From Paenibacillus turicensis (GTDB taxonomy: Bacteria > Bacillota > Bacilli > Paenibacillales > Paenibacillaceae), in NCBI RefSeq assembly GCF_017873435.1, contig NZ_JAGGKG010000005.1, forward strand, positions 159,164 through 223,163: 64,000 bases of DNA, given 5' to 3'. This document shows, piece by piece, positions 1 to 8,072 of the stretch. Numbering within the stretch: the first letter of the stretch is position 1; every line of letters starts with the position of its first letter. Made by a program: the position numbers and the translations under genes. Below the pieces are notes generated by a model that worked only from the letters and a program-made list of their open reading frames with translations, ran no database searches and was not told where the DNA came from.

Positions 1-29
1 TATTTTAAGTATAAGTGAGGACCGCTGAT

Positions 30-368
30 ATGGAGACTCTAATTATTTTGTTGGTTGGCGTACTTGTATCAATCGGAACCTATTTGATTTTATCCAGACG
101 GCTGCTACGAATTGTACTTGGAGCTTCTCTCATCAGCCACGCTGTTAACTTGTTGCTCATTACCTCTGGTGGTCTCAAGACAGGTTCAGCTCCCTTGCTG
201 AGTGAGAGAACACAGCAATTTACGGATGCGATCCCACAAGCCTTAATTCTGACGGCGATCGTAATCAACTTTGCGGTCACCGCATTAGTATTAGTTCTAG
301 GTTATCGTGCTTATCAAAGCTTCGGGAGTGATGACATGGAACAGTTAAGGGGAAATGAGTATGAATAA
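30..368 (+). CDS. mrpC: Na+/H+ antiporter subunit MrpC (MnhC)
   Basis: Small membrane subunit of the multi-subunit Mrp/Mnh monovalent cation/proton antiporter, related to NuoK of complex I. The product is 112 residues with three hydrophobic segments (about 3-22, 28-48 and 70-95), the normal length and layout for the family. The ATG at 30 is preferred to the in-frame GTG at 15 because GTGAGG lies a suitable distance upstream and family members begin close to this Met. It is followed by mrpD, E, F and G on the same strand with overlaps or tiny gaps, so it is part of one operon whose mrpA and mrpB genes must lie before the window starts. Likely role: pH and Na+ homeostasis at the cell membrane. 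Confidence 0.93.
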   Translation: METLIILLVGVLVSIGTYLILSRRLLRIVLGASLISHAVNLLLITSGGLKTGSAPLLSERTQQFTDAIPQALILTAIVINFAVTALVLVLGYRAYQSFGSDDMEQLRGNEYE

Positions 369-1836
369 TTTATTAATTGCTCCGGTCGTTATCCCTTTAT
401 TAGCGGGAATGGCCCTGATCATTTTTCAAAAAAGTATTTATCTTCAACGCACGCTTAGTCTGATTGCGTTATGCTTAACTACTGTCGTTGCTGTAATGCT
501 AGTCAGTCGCGTGAGTAATGGCGGGATTCAAGCCTTACAGCTTGGCGGCTGGGAAGCGCCATTTGGGATTAGCTTTGTCGCTGATATGTTTAGCGCCTTG
601 CTTCTACTTGCCACCTCCGTAGTTGCAATCGGTTGTTTACTTTATGCCTTTTCCTCTACAGAACGACGGCAAGAAAAGCTTTATTTTTATCCTTTGTTTT
701 TATTTTTAATTACCGGCGTGAATGGTTCATTCTTAACAGGGGATTTATTTAACTTATACGTATTTTTTGAAGTATTTTTAGTTGCTTCCTATATCATGAT
801 CACTTTAGGTGGCAGTCAAAAGCAGCTTCGAGAGTCACTAAAATATATTTTTACAAACATTATCTCATCTGCCTTTTTCCTGATGGGCGTAGCTTATCTA
901 TATTCCATCACAGGCACACTAAATCTGGCACATCTATCGCTACGTATCGCAGAGGTCGGTCAGGATGGGTTAATTACGACAGTGGCACTATTATTCCTAA
1001 TTGTGTTTGCACTAAAAGCGGGCCTTCTGCTTTTCTTCTGGCTACCCGGCTCCTATAGCGTACCTCCTACTGCGGTTTCCGCTGTTTTTGCTGCCTTATT
1101 GACCAAGGTAGGGATCTATGCGATTTTTCGGATGTTTACTCTCATTTTTTATCATGAACCACAAATCACACATCTGACTATCGGTATTTTAGCAGCTGCC
1201 ACGATGATTTTGGGGGCCATTGGGGCGATTGGCTATTGGGATCTACGGAACATCCTTACCTATAATGTGGTCATTAGTGTTGGATTTATTATGGTTGGTT
1301 TTGTAGCCTTTACCACAAATGGTACGATGGGCTCCATCTATTATTTACTTCACGATATGGTAATCAAGGCTCTTGTATTTCTAATCGGTGGCACAATTAT
1401 TCATCTCACAGGCACTAGCCGCTTGAAGGAGATTGGTGGTTTAATTCGTCTAAAGCCGATGCTTGGCTGGATGTTTTTAATTGCTGCTTTATCTATGGTA
1501 GGTATTCCACCTCTGAGCGGTTTTCTGGGTAAAGTATTTATAACACGTGGCGCTTTTGAATCTGGTTATTTCTGGCTTGGTGCGATTGGCTTAGTCGCCA
1601 GCTTAGGCATCCTCTATTCGATGATTAAGCTGTTTATGAATGCGTTCTGGGGCGATAAAATGCTGAATGAAGATGAGTTAAAGGGCAATGCTAAAGGCTT
1701 ATTGTTCCCCATTATCTTCTTAACCTGTGTAAGTCTAGCTTTAGGCCTTGGTGCTGAAGGAATCGCAGACCATGTCGCTCAAGCTGCCAATGAGTTGCTT
1801 AATCCTAGTCTATACATTAACGCAGTGTTTAAGTAA
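361..1836 (+). CDS. mrpD: Na+/H+ antiporter subunit MrpD (MnhD)
   Basis: Large membrane subunit of the Mrp complex, homologous to the proton-pumping NuoL/M/N subunits. About 491 residues, almost wholly hydrophobic with some 14 predicted helices. The family features are visible: FEVFLVASYIMITLGG (the conserved TM5 glutamate), a lysine in LIVFALKAGLLLFFWLPGSY, and LHDMVIKALVFLIGG. Start choice: AAGGGG sits 8 bases before the ATG at 361, while the in-frame ATG at 355 is too close to it. The 5' end overlaps the mrpC stop, which suggests translational coupling. Confidence 0.95.
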   Translation: MNNLLIAPVVIPLLAGMALIIFQKSIYLQRTLSLIALCLTTVVAVMLVSRVSNGGIQALQLGGWEAPFGISFVADMFSALLLLATSVVAIGCLLYAFSSTERRQEKLYFYPLFLFLITGVNGSFLTGDLFNLYVFFEVFLVASYIMITLGGSQKQLRESLKYIFTNIISSAFFLMGVAYLYSITGTLNLAHLSLRIAEVGQDGLITTVALLFLIVFALKAGLLLFFWLPGSYSVPPTAVSAVFAALLTKVGIYAIFRMFTLIFYHEPQITHLTIGILAAATMILGAIGAIGYWDLRNILTYNVVISVGFIMVGFVAFTTNGTMGSIYYLLHDMVIKALVFLIGGTIIHLTGTSRLKEIGGLIRLKPMLGWMFLIAALSMVGIPPLSGFLGKVFITRGAFESGYFWLGAIGLVASLGILYSMIKLFMNAFWGDKMLNEDELKGNAKGLLFPIIFLTCVSLALGLGAEGIADHVAQAANELLNPSLYINAVFK

Positions 1837-1848
1837 AGGAGGGATACG

Positions 1849-2328
1849 ATGCCCATTCAAGTACTTCTTAATATATTTATTGCTTGCTTGTGGATGTTTC
1901 TACAAGACGATGTCAGCATTATAAATTTTATTAGCGGTTATTTTGTAGGTTTGTTCATTTTATTATGTACTCGACGATTTTTTAAGGATCGCTTTTATAT
2001 ATTTACGCTTGCTGCAATTGGTAAGCTATTCATCATCTTCATTCATGAGTTAATTACCTCCTCCATGATGGTGATGAAGCATGTACTAAGACCTAAGGTT
2101 GATGTCACACCAGGAATTTTCAAGGCTGAAACGGATTTAGAGGGAAGCTTAGAGGTAACATTACTCTCCTTGCTAATTTGTTTGACACCGGGCTCAGTTG
2201 TGATGGAGCTTACTCCCGATTCTAAGATCCTTTATATTCATGGTCTAAATTTGCCTGAATCTAAGGACTCTGTCATTAAGTCAATCTCTGTATTTGAAAA
2301 AGCGATAAAGGATGTGACGCGAAAATGA
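1849..2328 (+). CDS. mrpE: Na+/H+ antiporter subunit MrpE (MnhE)
   Basis: Subunit E of the Mrp antiporter, needed for assembly or full activity of the complex. 159 residues: two N-terminal membrane helices, then a soluble C-terminal half containing LTPGSVVMEL, which matches the MrpE family signature (TPGT..v), and LYIHGLNLPE. An AAAGGAGGG site lies 6 bases before the ATG. It starts 12 bases after mrpD and ends with an ATGA overlap onto mrpF, as expected for one operon. Confidence 0.94.
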   Translation: MPIQVLLNIFIACLWMFLQDDVSIINFISGYFVGLFILLCTRRFFKDRFYIFTLAAIGKLFIIFIHELITSSMMVMKHVLRPKVDVTPGIFKAETDLEGSLEVTLLSLLICLTPGSVVMELTPDSKILYIHGLNLPESKDSVIKSISVFEKAIKDVTRK

Positions 2329-2606
2329 TATTTGAAACTATATTACGTATCGCTTTAGGTATATTGATGCTCTCCATCCTTGCGAACATGTACAGGGTGG
2401 TGAAGGGGCCTTCTGGTGCGGATCGTGTGCAAGCCCTTGACTCCATCGGCATCAATTTAATTGCTAGCATCGCTGCCTATTCTGTATTATTTCATACCCA
2501 AGCTTTCTTTGACCTTATATTGCTAATCGGAATTCTGTCATTTATCGGGACAATTGCCTTTGCAAGGTTTATCGAAAGGGGTGTTGTCATTGAGCGGAAG
2601 CGGTGA
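2325..2606 (+). CDS. mrpF: Na+/H+ antiporter subunit MrpF (MnhF)
   Basis: Small three-helix subunit of the Mrp complex (93 residues; family length about 90-95). The motif RVVKGPSGADRVQALD between helices 1 and 2 is the recognisable MrpF signature (KGPt..DRv.a.D). The ATG overlaps the mrpE stop codon as ATGA. The 3' end overlaps the start of mrpG by 17 bases. Confidence 0.94.
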   Translation: MIFETILRIALGILMLSILANMYRVVKGPSGADRVQALDSIGINLIASIAAYSVLFHTQAFFDLILLIGILSFIGTIAFARFIERGVVIERKR

Positions 2607-3033
2607 AGCAGTTGGCGCAATTCTCATTTTAGTTGGAGCCATCTTTAGCTTAATCAGTGCGATTGGTGGCATCCGTTTGCCTGACGTCTATACTCGATCA
2701 CATGCGGCATCTAAAAGTTCTACTCTTGGTGTGTTGTGTGCATTGGCAGGAACCTTACTTTATTTTCTGATTTCTGATGGCATTTTTAGCGTTCGTCTTA
2801 TTTTAGGTATTTTCTTCGTCTTTCTGACGGCTCCAGTCGCTGCACACGTGCTGTGTCGTTCAGCTTACCGTAACGACGTGCCCATGGCGGGAGCTGTAGA
2901 AGATGAATTAGCACAATATTATGGGATGAACAAAGATGATCAAGGTACTGTTGAGAAAGATGTAGTGAAACTTGATGCGTCTTCGATCTCAATGATAGAT
3001 AAGGAAGCCTCGCTTCATACATCTGAAACTTAA
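2590..3033 (+). CDS. mrpG: Na+/H+ antiporter subunit MrpG (MnhG)
   Basis: Last subunit of the Mrp complex. About 147 residues: three membrane helices with the conserved loop GGIRLPDVYTRSHAASKSST, then a polar C-terminal tail of about 55 residues that is longer than usual for the family. I place the start at TTG 2590, since AAAGGGG ends 8 bases upstream and the resulting N terminus fits the family; GTG 2581 and TTG 2554 are also in frame. A rho-independent terminator follows at 3085-3119, so this ends the operon. Confidence 0.9.
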   Translation: MSGSGEAVGAILILVGAIFSLISAIGGIRLPDVYTRSHAASKSSTLGVLCALAGTLLYFLISDGIFSVRLILGIFFVFLTAPVAAHVLCRSAYRNDVPMAGAVEDELAQYYGMNKDDQGTVEKDVVKLDASSISMIDKEASLHTSET

Positions 3034-3084
3034 GTCTTAGTCAATCACATAGTGGGGATATCAAAGAACAATTATAAATAGCGA

Positions 3085-3119
3085 AACGAGTCTTAAAATC
3101 AACTAAGGCTCGTTTTTTT
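3085..3119 (+). terminator. Rho-independent terminator of the mrp operon
   Basis: AACGAGTCTTA and TAAGGCTCGTT form an 11-base stem with one mismatch around an 8-base loop, followed by seven T. It lies about 50 bases after the mrpG stop. The next gene is on the opposite strand. Confidence 0.85.
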
Positions 3120-3138
3120 ATACCAAATCCTATTCAAA

Positions 3139-3762
3139 CTAGTATGCGATCCCCACACGTAGCTTGATAAAATCAGCATTATTTATTTGACTGTAAACAA
3201 ATTGCGCTGTATCCACCACTGATATTTTAGACCCACCCTCTGGTAAATAATTGGCCTGCACTCGATATTGACCAACACCTTCTCCATCTGGCAGATACGT
3301 CGGACACACAATCGTCCAATCCAGAGTTGACGATCTCAACATTTCGTAAGCTCGATGATGTTCTTCTGCTGCGCGGGTAGATTTCCGCTTCGACTCGCTT
3401 GATTGATATCTTAATACGTTTGGCGTTGTTCTACTTTGCAGGATACCTGCGGTTCCTACAGTAATTATTCGTTGTATTCCTTCTTGCTCCATTGCATTTA
3501 TAATCAAAGGCATACTACCCGTTAGGGTAGTTGTCCCATCTGTATTGAGTGCGCTAATAACCACGTCGATACCACGCATCGCATCCATAATATCATTTTG
3601 ATTTAAAACATTTCCCTGAATGACCTTCAAGTTCCCATCATGATTGAATTCAAGCTTTTCTGGTGTTCGTGCTAATACCGTCACTTGATGTCCATCATGA
3701 AGTGCATAGGACACAATTTTACTCCCCACTCGGCCTGTTCCGCCTAAGATTAAAAGATTCAA
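3139..3762 (-). CDS. NAD(P)-binding reductase, NmrA/SDR-like
   Basis: Atypical short-chain dehydrogenase of the NAD(P)-binding family (NmrA/YwnB-like, 207 residues). The N terminus has the dinucleotide-binding GGTGRVGS at residues 8-15, then VLART after strand 2 and DVVISAL near residue 70. The C-terminal half holds TIVCPTYLPDGEG. There is no clear YxxxK catalytic pair, as is common in this subgroup, so the substrate cannot be given. Translation starts at a TTG preceded by CAGGAGG. It stands alone, tail to tail with the mrp operon and divergent from the next hydrolase gene. Confidence 0.8.
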   Translation of the reverse strand: MNLLILGGTGRVGSKIVSYALHDGHQVTVLARTPEKLEFNHDGNLKVIQGNVLNQNDIMDAMRGIDVVISALNTDGTTTLTGSMPLIINAMEQEGIQRIITVGTAGILQSRTTPNVLRYQSSESKRKSTRAAEEHHRAYEMLRSSTLDWTIVCPTYLPDGEGVGQYRVQANYLPEGGSKISVVDTAQFVYSQINNADFIKLRVGIAY

Positions 3763-3890
3763 AAGTTATAACCTCCTGACTAGTAGACATTCTAATTGTT
3801 CTCTCTAGCGTTGTAGTCTTAACCTTTAGTTTACACTATGTTGTTTAGTATAATATATTTAACCTTATGTTAATCGAAAGGATGGTCATA

Positions 3891-4550
3891 TTGACACGTT
3901 ATATTGAACCGAATTGGAAACGTAGTGTATTAATTACAATTGATACTCAAAATGATTTCTCTGTAGTCGGTTCTAAGGCGGAAGTACCAGGAACTGCTGA
4001 AATTTTACCAAAAATGAAGCAGCTTGTTGATGCATTTCGTACAGCAAAGCGCCCAATTATTCACGTCATTCGATTGTATAAGCCAGATGGCACCAACGCC
4101 GATCTTTGTCGTCGAGAAATGATAGAAAATGGATTCCATTTTGTTATTCCAGATACAGACGGTGCTGAACTCGTCAACGAAATCAAGCCAGACCCTTGTC
4201 CCCCTCTTCGTGGAGATTTACTTCTAAATGGTGAGTTTCAACAACTAGGAGAATATGACTGGGCTATGTATAAACCAAGATGGGGAGCTTTCTACCAAAC
4301 AGATCTGGAGGAATTCCTTATCCAAAAAGGGATTGACACTTTAATTTTTGCTGGATGTAACTTCCCTAATTGTCCTCGAACAAGTATGTATGAAGCGAGT
4401 GAAAGAGATTTGAAGGTAGTGATGACAGGAGATGCTATATCTGGTGTTTATGAAAAAGGGTTCGAAGAAATGAGAAACATTGGGGTATCTGTTTTGGAAT
4501 CAAATGAAATTATAAATAAATTAAATTGTAAAAACAGAACGCAAAAATAG
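3891..4550 (+). CDS. Isochorismatase-family cysteine hydrolase
   Basis: Member of the isochorismatase-like cysteine hydrolases (nicotinamidase, N-carbamoylsarcosine amidase and similar amide/ester hydrolases). In the 219-residue product the catalytic triad is visible: Asp18 in TIDTQNDF, Lys128 in MYKPRWGAFY and Cys161 in GCNFPNCPRTS. The start is taken as TTG 3891, because AAAGGATGG lies about 8 bases upstream; ATG 3882 is too close to that site. A TATAAT-like box lies about 40 bases upstream. The C-terminal residues are lysine-rich and weakly conserved. The substrate is unknown and no partner genes are adjacent. Confidence 0.85.
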   Translation: MTRYIEPNWKRSVLITIDTQNDFSVVGSKAEVPGTAEILPKMKQLVDAFRTAKRPIIHVIRLYKPDGTNADLCRREMIENGFHFVIPDTDGAELVNEIKPDPCPPLRGDLLLNGEFQQLGEYDWAMYKPRWGAFYQTDLEEFLIQKGIDTLIFAGCNFPNCPRTSMYEASERDLKVVMTGDAISGVYEKGFEEMRNIGVSVLESNEIINKLNCKNRTQK

Positions 4551-4713
4551 CACCTCATCGTATGATGACGCACTTATCCCTACTCTATTTGAGTATACGG
4601 AAAAGCAATGAAACGACGCCTATCACTCCTGTCGCTATCAGACATTTCTGTACCACCCCCATAAATATTATTTATAAAAAATTATCATAGACAATTTCAC
4701 AAAACCAACAATT

Positions 4714-4742
4714 TTGACAAGTTCACTGGTGATTGTTAATCT
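4714..4742 (+). promoter_or_regulatory. Sigma-A type promoter of the DedA gene
   Basis: TTGACA at 4714-4719 and TAATCT at 4737-4742 are separated by exactly 17 bases, a near-consensus housekeeping promoter. The DedA start codon is about 67 bases downstream. The rest of the 4551-4809 gap shows nothing else I can assign apart from a small inverted repeat (GAGAGGTAACGATTCTC) in the likely 5' leader. Confidence 0.7.
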
Positions 4743-4809
4743 ATTGTTCGAGAGGTAACGATTCTCTGTTATCTTTAACACTATAATTTTTTGATGCTTG
4801 GAGGGCTCT

Positions 4810-5403
4810 ATGACGGAATGGATTATGGATTTCATACTTTTTTTTAAGGATTTATCATATGCAGGGATCGTGCTCGCGTTGTCCTTTGAATTTGTGCCTG
4901 CTGAAATCGTTCTCCCACTAGCTGGCTATTGGGTGCATCTCGGAGATTTAAATTTGTATCTAACCATTTTAGCTGGAACAATCGGGGGAACCTTTGGACC
5001 ATTAACATTGTATGCGCTTGGTCGATATGGGGGTAGACCGTTTATTGAGAAGTATGGAAAATACTTTTTCATTCGTCCTCATCACTTGGATTCTTCCGAC
5101 AAGTTCTTTGAAAAATACGGAAATGGCGTTGCTTTCTATGGACGTTTTGTCCCTGGAGTGAGAACACTAATTTCTATCCCATGTGGAATTGCAAAAATGA
5201 ATGTGTTTAAGTTTAGCTTATATACCTTTTTTGCAATGTTACCCATCACTGCACTGTACGTGTACCTAGGATTTAGTTTAGGGCATCAATGGGAAAATGT
5301 AGACGAACTCGTTAAACCTTATATCATTCCTGCTGCAACCGTATTTGTTGTTGCATTTGGCTTGTATGTGATTGTAAAGCAAATGAAGAGGAAGCCTGCT
5401 TAA
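4810..5403 (+). CDS. DedA-family membrane protein
   Basis: DedA/SNARE-associated (VTT-domain) membrane protein of 197 residues, a family implicated in recycling of lipid carriers (undecaprenyl phosphate, phosphatidylethanolamine) and membrane homeostasis. The signature FYGRFVPGVRTLISIPCGIA is present near residues 107-126, with GGTFGPLTLYALGRYGGRPF before it and four to five hydrophobic segments. The start is the ATG with GGAGGG 5 bases upstream, rather than the upstream in-frame TTG. It is monocistronic: a strong promoter stands before it and a bidirectional terminator after it. Confidence 0.9.
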   Translation: MTEWIMDFILFFKDLSYAGIVLALSFEFVPAEIVLPLAGYWVHLGDLNLYLTILAGTIGGTFGPLTLYALGRYGGRPFIEKYGKYFFIRPHHLDSSDKFFEKYGNGVAFYGRFVPGVRTLISIPCGIAKMNVFKFSLYTFFAMLPITALYVYLGFSLGHQWENVDELVKPYIIPAATVFVVAFGLYVIVKQMKRKPA

Positions 5404-5421
5404 GCGTAGGTTTGCTCGAAA

Positions 5422-5463
5422 AAAGAAGTGACCAACTCTAAGCCTGTGAGGGTCACTTCTTCA
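5422..5463. terminator. Bidirectional terminator between the DedA gene and the accessory operon
   Basis: AAGAAGTGACC and GGTCACTTCTT form an 11-base perfect stem. Read leftward the stem is followed by a run of T, so it can end transcription of the 5.5-15.2 kb operon. Read rightward it closes the DedA gene. Confidence 0.8.
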
Positions 5464-5531
5464 TATGAACCAAAAATGATGGACAAAAATCGCATAGATT
5501 TTAAAAGTTCAACCCTCATACATTGGAATGT

Positions 5532-6494
5532 TTAAAATAATAATTGTACATCTCTTTGAACAGGGAAGACTCTTTTTATACCATCAAGTGGCAGAAAATC
5601 TTTACCGTTAGTAATAAGTTGAATTTTATCCCAGTCACTCAATGGAATATTTCTTTCATTAAGCCAATTAAGTATATTACGCCAATTGGTGTCATTTTTA
5701 ATATTCCGCATAAATTCTGTTATTTCAGAGATTAAGATAGGATCTGAGGCACATTTTTTAGTGATGTCATTATAAATTGAGAAAATACTACGTGCGCTAA
5801 AATCATAAAAGGAATAAGTCTCATAGAGTGAACTAACTAATTCTCTAAGAGGGGTTTCATAATTGTTTCCCTTCTCAATTTCCTTAAAGAGGGAATTACG
5901 ATCTTGGTAATCAAAACAAATACCTAATTCTCTAATAATATCAATTGGCTCGTCGGATGTATGAATAAAGTTAAGCAACTTGTTTGTTTGTCCTAGCATA
6001 GATCTTAGATGTTCAGGTTTTCTTAACGTTGGATTGGCTGGGCCTTTTATTGCACTTAAAATTTCAGAAGCTGGAAATTCACTATTATGATCTAGGCGTA
6101 ATACTACTAAAAGAGACTTCGTATCACTAATTAGATCCATTATATCTAATTGTTCCCTTTTAACTAGATTACACTGGTATCTCCAAAGTTCTCTATAGAT
6201 ATGACGACTATTTATATAGGACTTCGCAGCCAAAGGATAAAAACCATATTGTTTTAAAAAATCGAGACTTTCCAATATTTTTCGACCAGCAATAGCCTCT
6301 GGTTTAAAAACTATAACTGCAAGATTACTAACAATTGTTTTCGGATCCCCAAAGTGTTGTGAAAAATCCTCCCAACTCTCCCTAAAATAGGTATCCATTG
6401 CATATAACATTCTTTTTTCAGGTAAATAGCTTAAAAATTCTGGCACGTTAATAGAAGTCATTTCATGAGAATAGGTGAATGCTTTCATTATCAT
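5532..6494 (-). CDS. Nucleoside-diphosphate-kinase-like protein with a C-terminal extension
   Basis: 320 residues; I recognise a divergent nucleoside diphosphate kinase (NDPK) fold in the middle. NLAVIVFKPEAI (57-68) matches the NDPK opening strand with its Lys (K64). GPANPTLRKPEHLRSMLG (151-168) matches the family's substrate-loop region ending in an Arg (R164). NFIHTSDEP (175-183) matches NVIHGSDS, keeping the phospho-accepting His (H178), Ser180 and Asp181. Classical NDPKs are about 140-150 residues; here there are about 50 extra residues before and about 130 after, of unknown fold. The start codon overlaps the kinase-fold gene stop as ATGA, so the two are translationally coupled. This is the last gene of the accessory operon. 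Role inferred: phosphoryl transfer to or from a pathway intermediate or nucleotide, not housekeeping NTP balance. Confidence 0.7.
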   Translation of the reverse strand: MIMKAFTYSHEMTSINVPEFLSYLPEKRMLYAMDTYFRESWEDFSQHFGDPKTIVSNLAVIVFKPEAIAGRKILESLDFLKQYGFYPLAAKSYINSRHIYRELWRYQCNLVKREQLDIMDLISDTKSLLVVLRLDHNSEFPASEILSAIKGPANPTLRKPEHLRSMLGQTNKLLNFIHTSDEPIDIIRELGICFDYQDRNSLFKEIEKGNNYETPLRELVSSLYETYSFYDFSARSIFSIYNDITKKCASDPILISEITEFMRNIKNDTNWRNILNWLNERNIPLSDWDKIQLITNGKDFLPLDGIKRVFPVQRDVQLLF

Positions 6495-8041
6495 TGCTTC
6501 TTCGCCTGCAGTTGAAAAACCTTATAAAGTGAGTCTACCAGCAATTTCAATCTTTTTTCAGCATGAGTTTCTTCTTCGCTTGAATATCTAGAAATAGATA
6601 GCGCTAAAAATTCTCGTTCAATCAGATTAACCTCAAAGTTTTGCAGTTCTAATTCAAATAAATCAAGTATCTCAATAAAACAGCCCTTCTTTTTAGCTTC
6701 AAGCAAAATTTCACTTGTTTTTCTGTCATATTCCGGACCAATATAATGATCAATCTTAAAACTTACATATAAGGGATGTCTTTTTGCAACGTTAGAGACA
6801 GGCAATGGGAACCTGATTTCCATCATTTCAAGTTCAAGTCTGTTATAATTACCTATTGATACATCCACCCCTCGATTCGATAGTATTTCTATAAAATCGT
6901 TTTTCATTTTAAAAGTAACAGGATCACTTGAATTAGTATCCCAAGAACAGGGATCAAAATAATCTCTAAAGCAATACTCAACTTCCTCTCTCGAGCATAC
7001 TGCTCCGAATTCTTCAATACACATATAACCTCTGCAATGATCAATTCTTTCTTGGTGCAAAATTCTATTCTCAAATATCTTAGTTTTCTCAAAATCAAGT
7101 ATTGAATAGTATCTTTTTCCATCAAGTTGATTTAAAATAATATTTCTTGGAGCCATATCTCCCCATAGCACACCATTATCATATAAATAATCGAGTAGTT
7201 CTCGAATATCTTTAAGAATATTTCGTCTTACAACAAAATTACTTTCATTTAAAAGTACTTCTTCTAAAGTAGGTCCTTCCACATAATTAGATACAGAGTA
7301 AAATTTTAATTCTTCATTGTCTGCAATTACAATATTCGGGGATAGAATATTAAATGAAGCATTTGGATTAATATATACCTGATTTAATTCTTCATCTGTA
7401 AGCAACTTTTCTTTTAATGCGACTACCATTCTTTGTTCATTCAGAAACCTTCCCTGCTTATTAGGATTATTTCTCTTTGTTATGACAGCACGTTTTTTAT
7501 TTAAGTAAACTTTCTTTACTAATCCAGCCCTAACCAAAGAATTTATCCCAGGAAGATCAAATTGGGCATCAAAATAGCCACTCAAATCTCCACCTGTAGC
7601 CAAAAATAAACCTTCTACAGTCTCCTTATCAGATTCATTCTCTACATAGACCAGAACATCCTTTTCTTGTCCTATACCTGTATCAAATAACTGGTCTAAA
7701 CGCTTTACAAATTTAAGTGAGCGTTTTTTATCAATTGAGTAAATTTGATATTTCATAAACTGATATTCAAAGTATGAAATCGAGCCCTTAGATAAAGATT
7801 CAATACACGATTTAAAAGAAGGATCACTTCTATTATTTAGTGCAAATAAATAGTCACCAATGATTCGAAAGTCATGTGCATCTAGTAGCAAATGAATAGT
7901 CAATAGCTCAGTTTTACTCAAACATTTTGTAACAATATGAGTTGCTAATTTGTTTAAAAGAGAATGGCTATTATAATAAGACAAACTCTGGTTTTTTGTA
8001 TTTATGACCTTATTATAAAGTTGTCTATAATTATGATCCAA
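6491..8041 (-). CDS. Kinase-fold (protein-kinase/aminoglycoside-kinase-like) protein
   Basis: 516-residue protein with a eukaryotic-like or antibiotic-kinase fold in its middle third. Visible parts: AVITKR with the probable ATP lysine (K189), NEQRM (E202, helix C position), hinge-like YVEGPTLEE, catalytic loop WGDMAPRNIIL (D295, N300), and the metal-binding aspartate in ILDFEKTKIF (DFE at 316-318 in place of DFG). About 170 residues before the kinase fold and about 150 after it match no domain I know. The HRD motif is WGD, resembling small-molecule and lipopolysaccharide-type kinases more than protein kinases, so a small-molecule or peptide substrate is likely (inference). Start TTG with GGGGG upstream; overlaps the NDPK-like gene by 4 bases. 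Confidence 0.7.
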   Translation of the reverse strand: MDHNYRQLYNKVINTKNQSLSYYNSHSLLNKLATHIVTKCLSKTELLTIHLLLDAHDFRIIGDYLFALNNRSDPSFKSCIESLSKGSISYFEYQFMKYQIYSIDKKRSLKFVKRLDQLFDTGIGQEKDVLVYVENESDKETVEGLFLATGGDLSGYFDAQFDLPGINSLVRAGLVKKVYLNKKRAVITKRNNPNKQGRFLNEQRMVVALKEKLLTDEELNQVYINPNASFNILSPNIVIADNEELKFYSVSNYVEGPTLEEVLLNESNFVVRRNILKDIRELLDYLYDNGVLWGDMAPRNIILNQLDGKRYYSILDFEKTKIFENRILHQERIDHCRGYMCIEEFGAVCSREEVEYCFRDYFDPCSWDTNSSDPVTFKMKNDFIEILSNRGVDVSIGNYNRLELEMMEIRFPLPVSNVAKRHPLYVSFKIDHYIGPEYDRKTSEILLEAKKKGCFIEILDLFELELQNFEVNLIEREFLALSISRYSSEEETHAEKRLKLLVDSLYKVFQLQAKKQ

Positions 8042-8072
8042 TTAGAATCCCCCAATTCTGTGAACAGTAATC

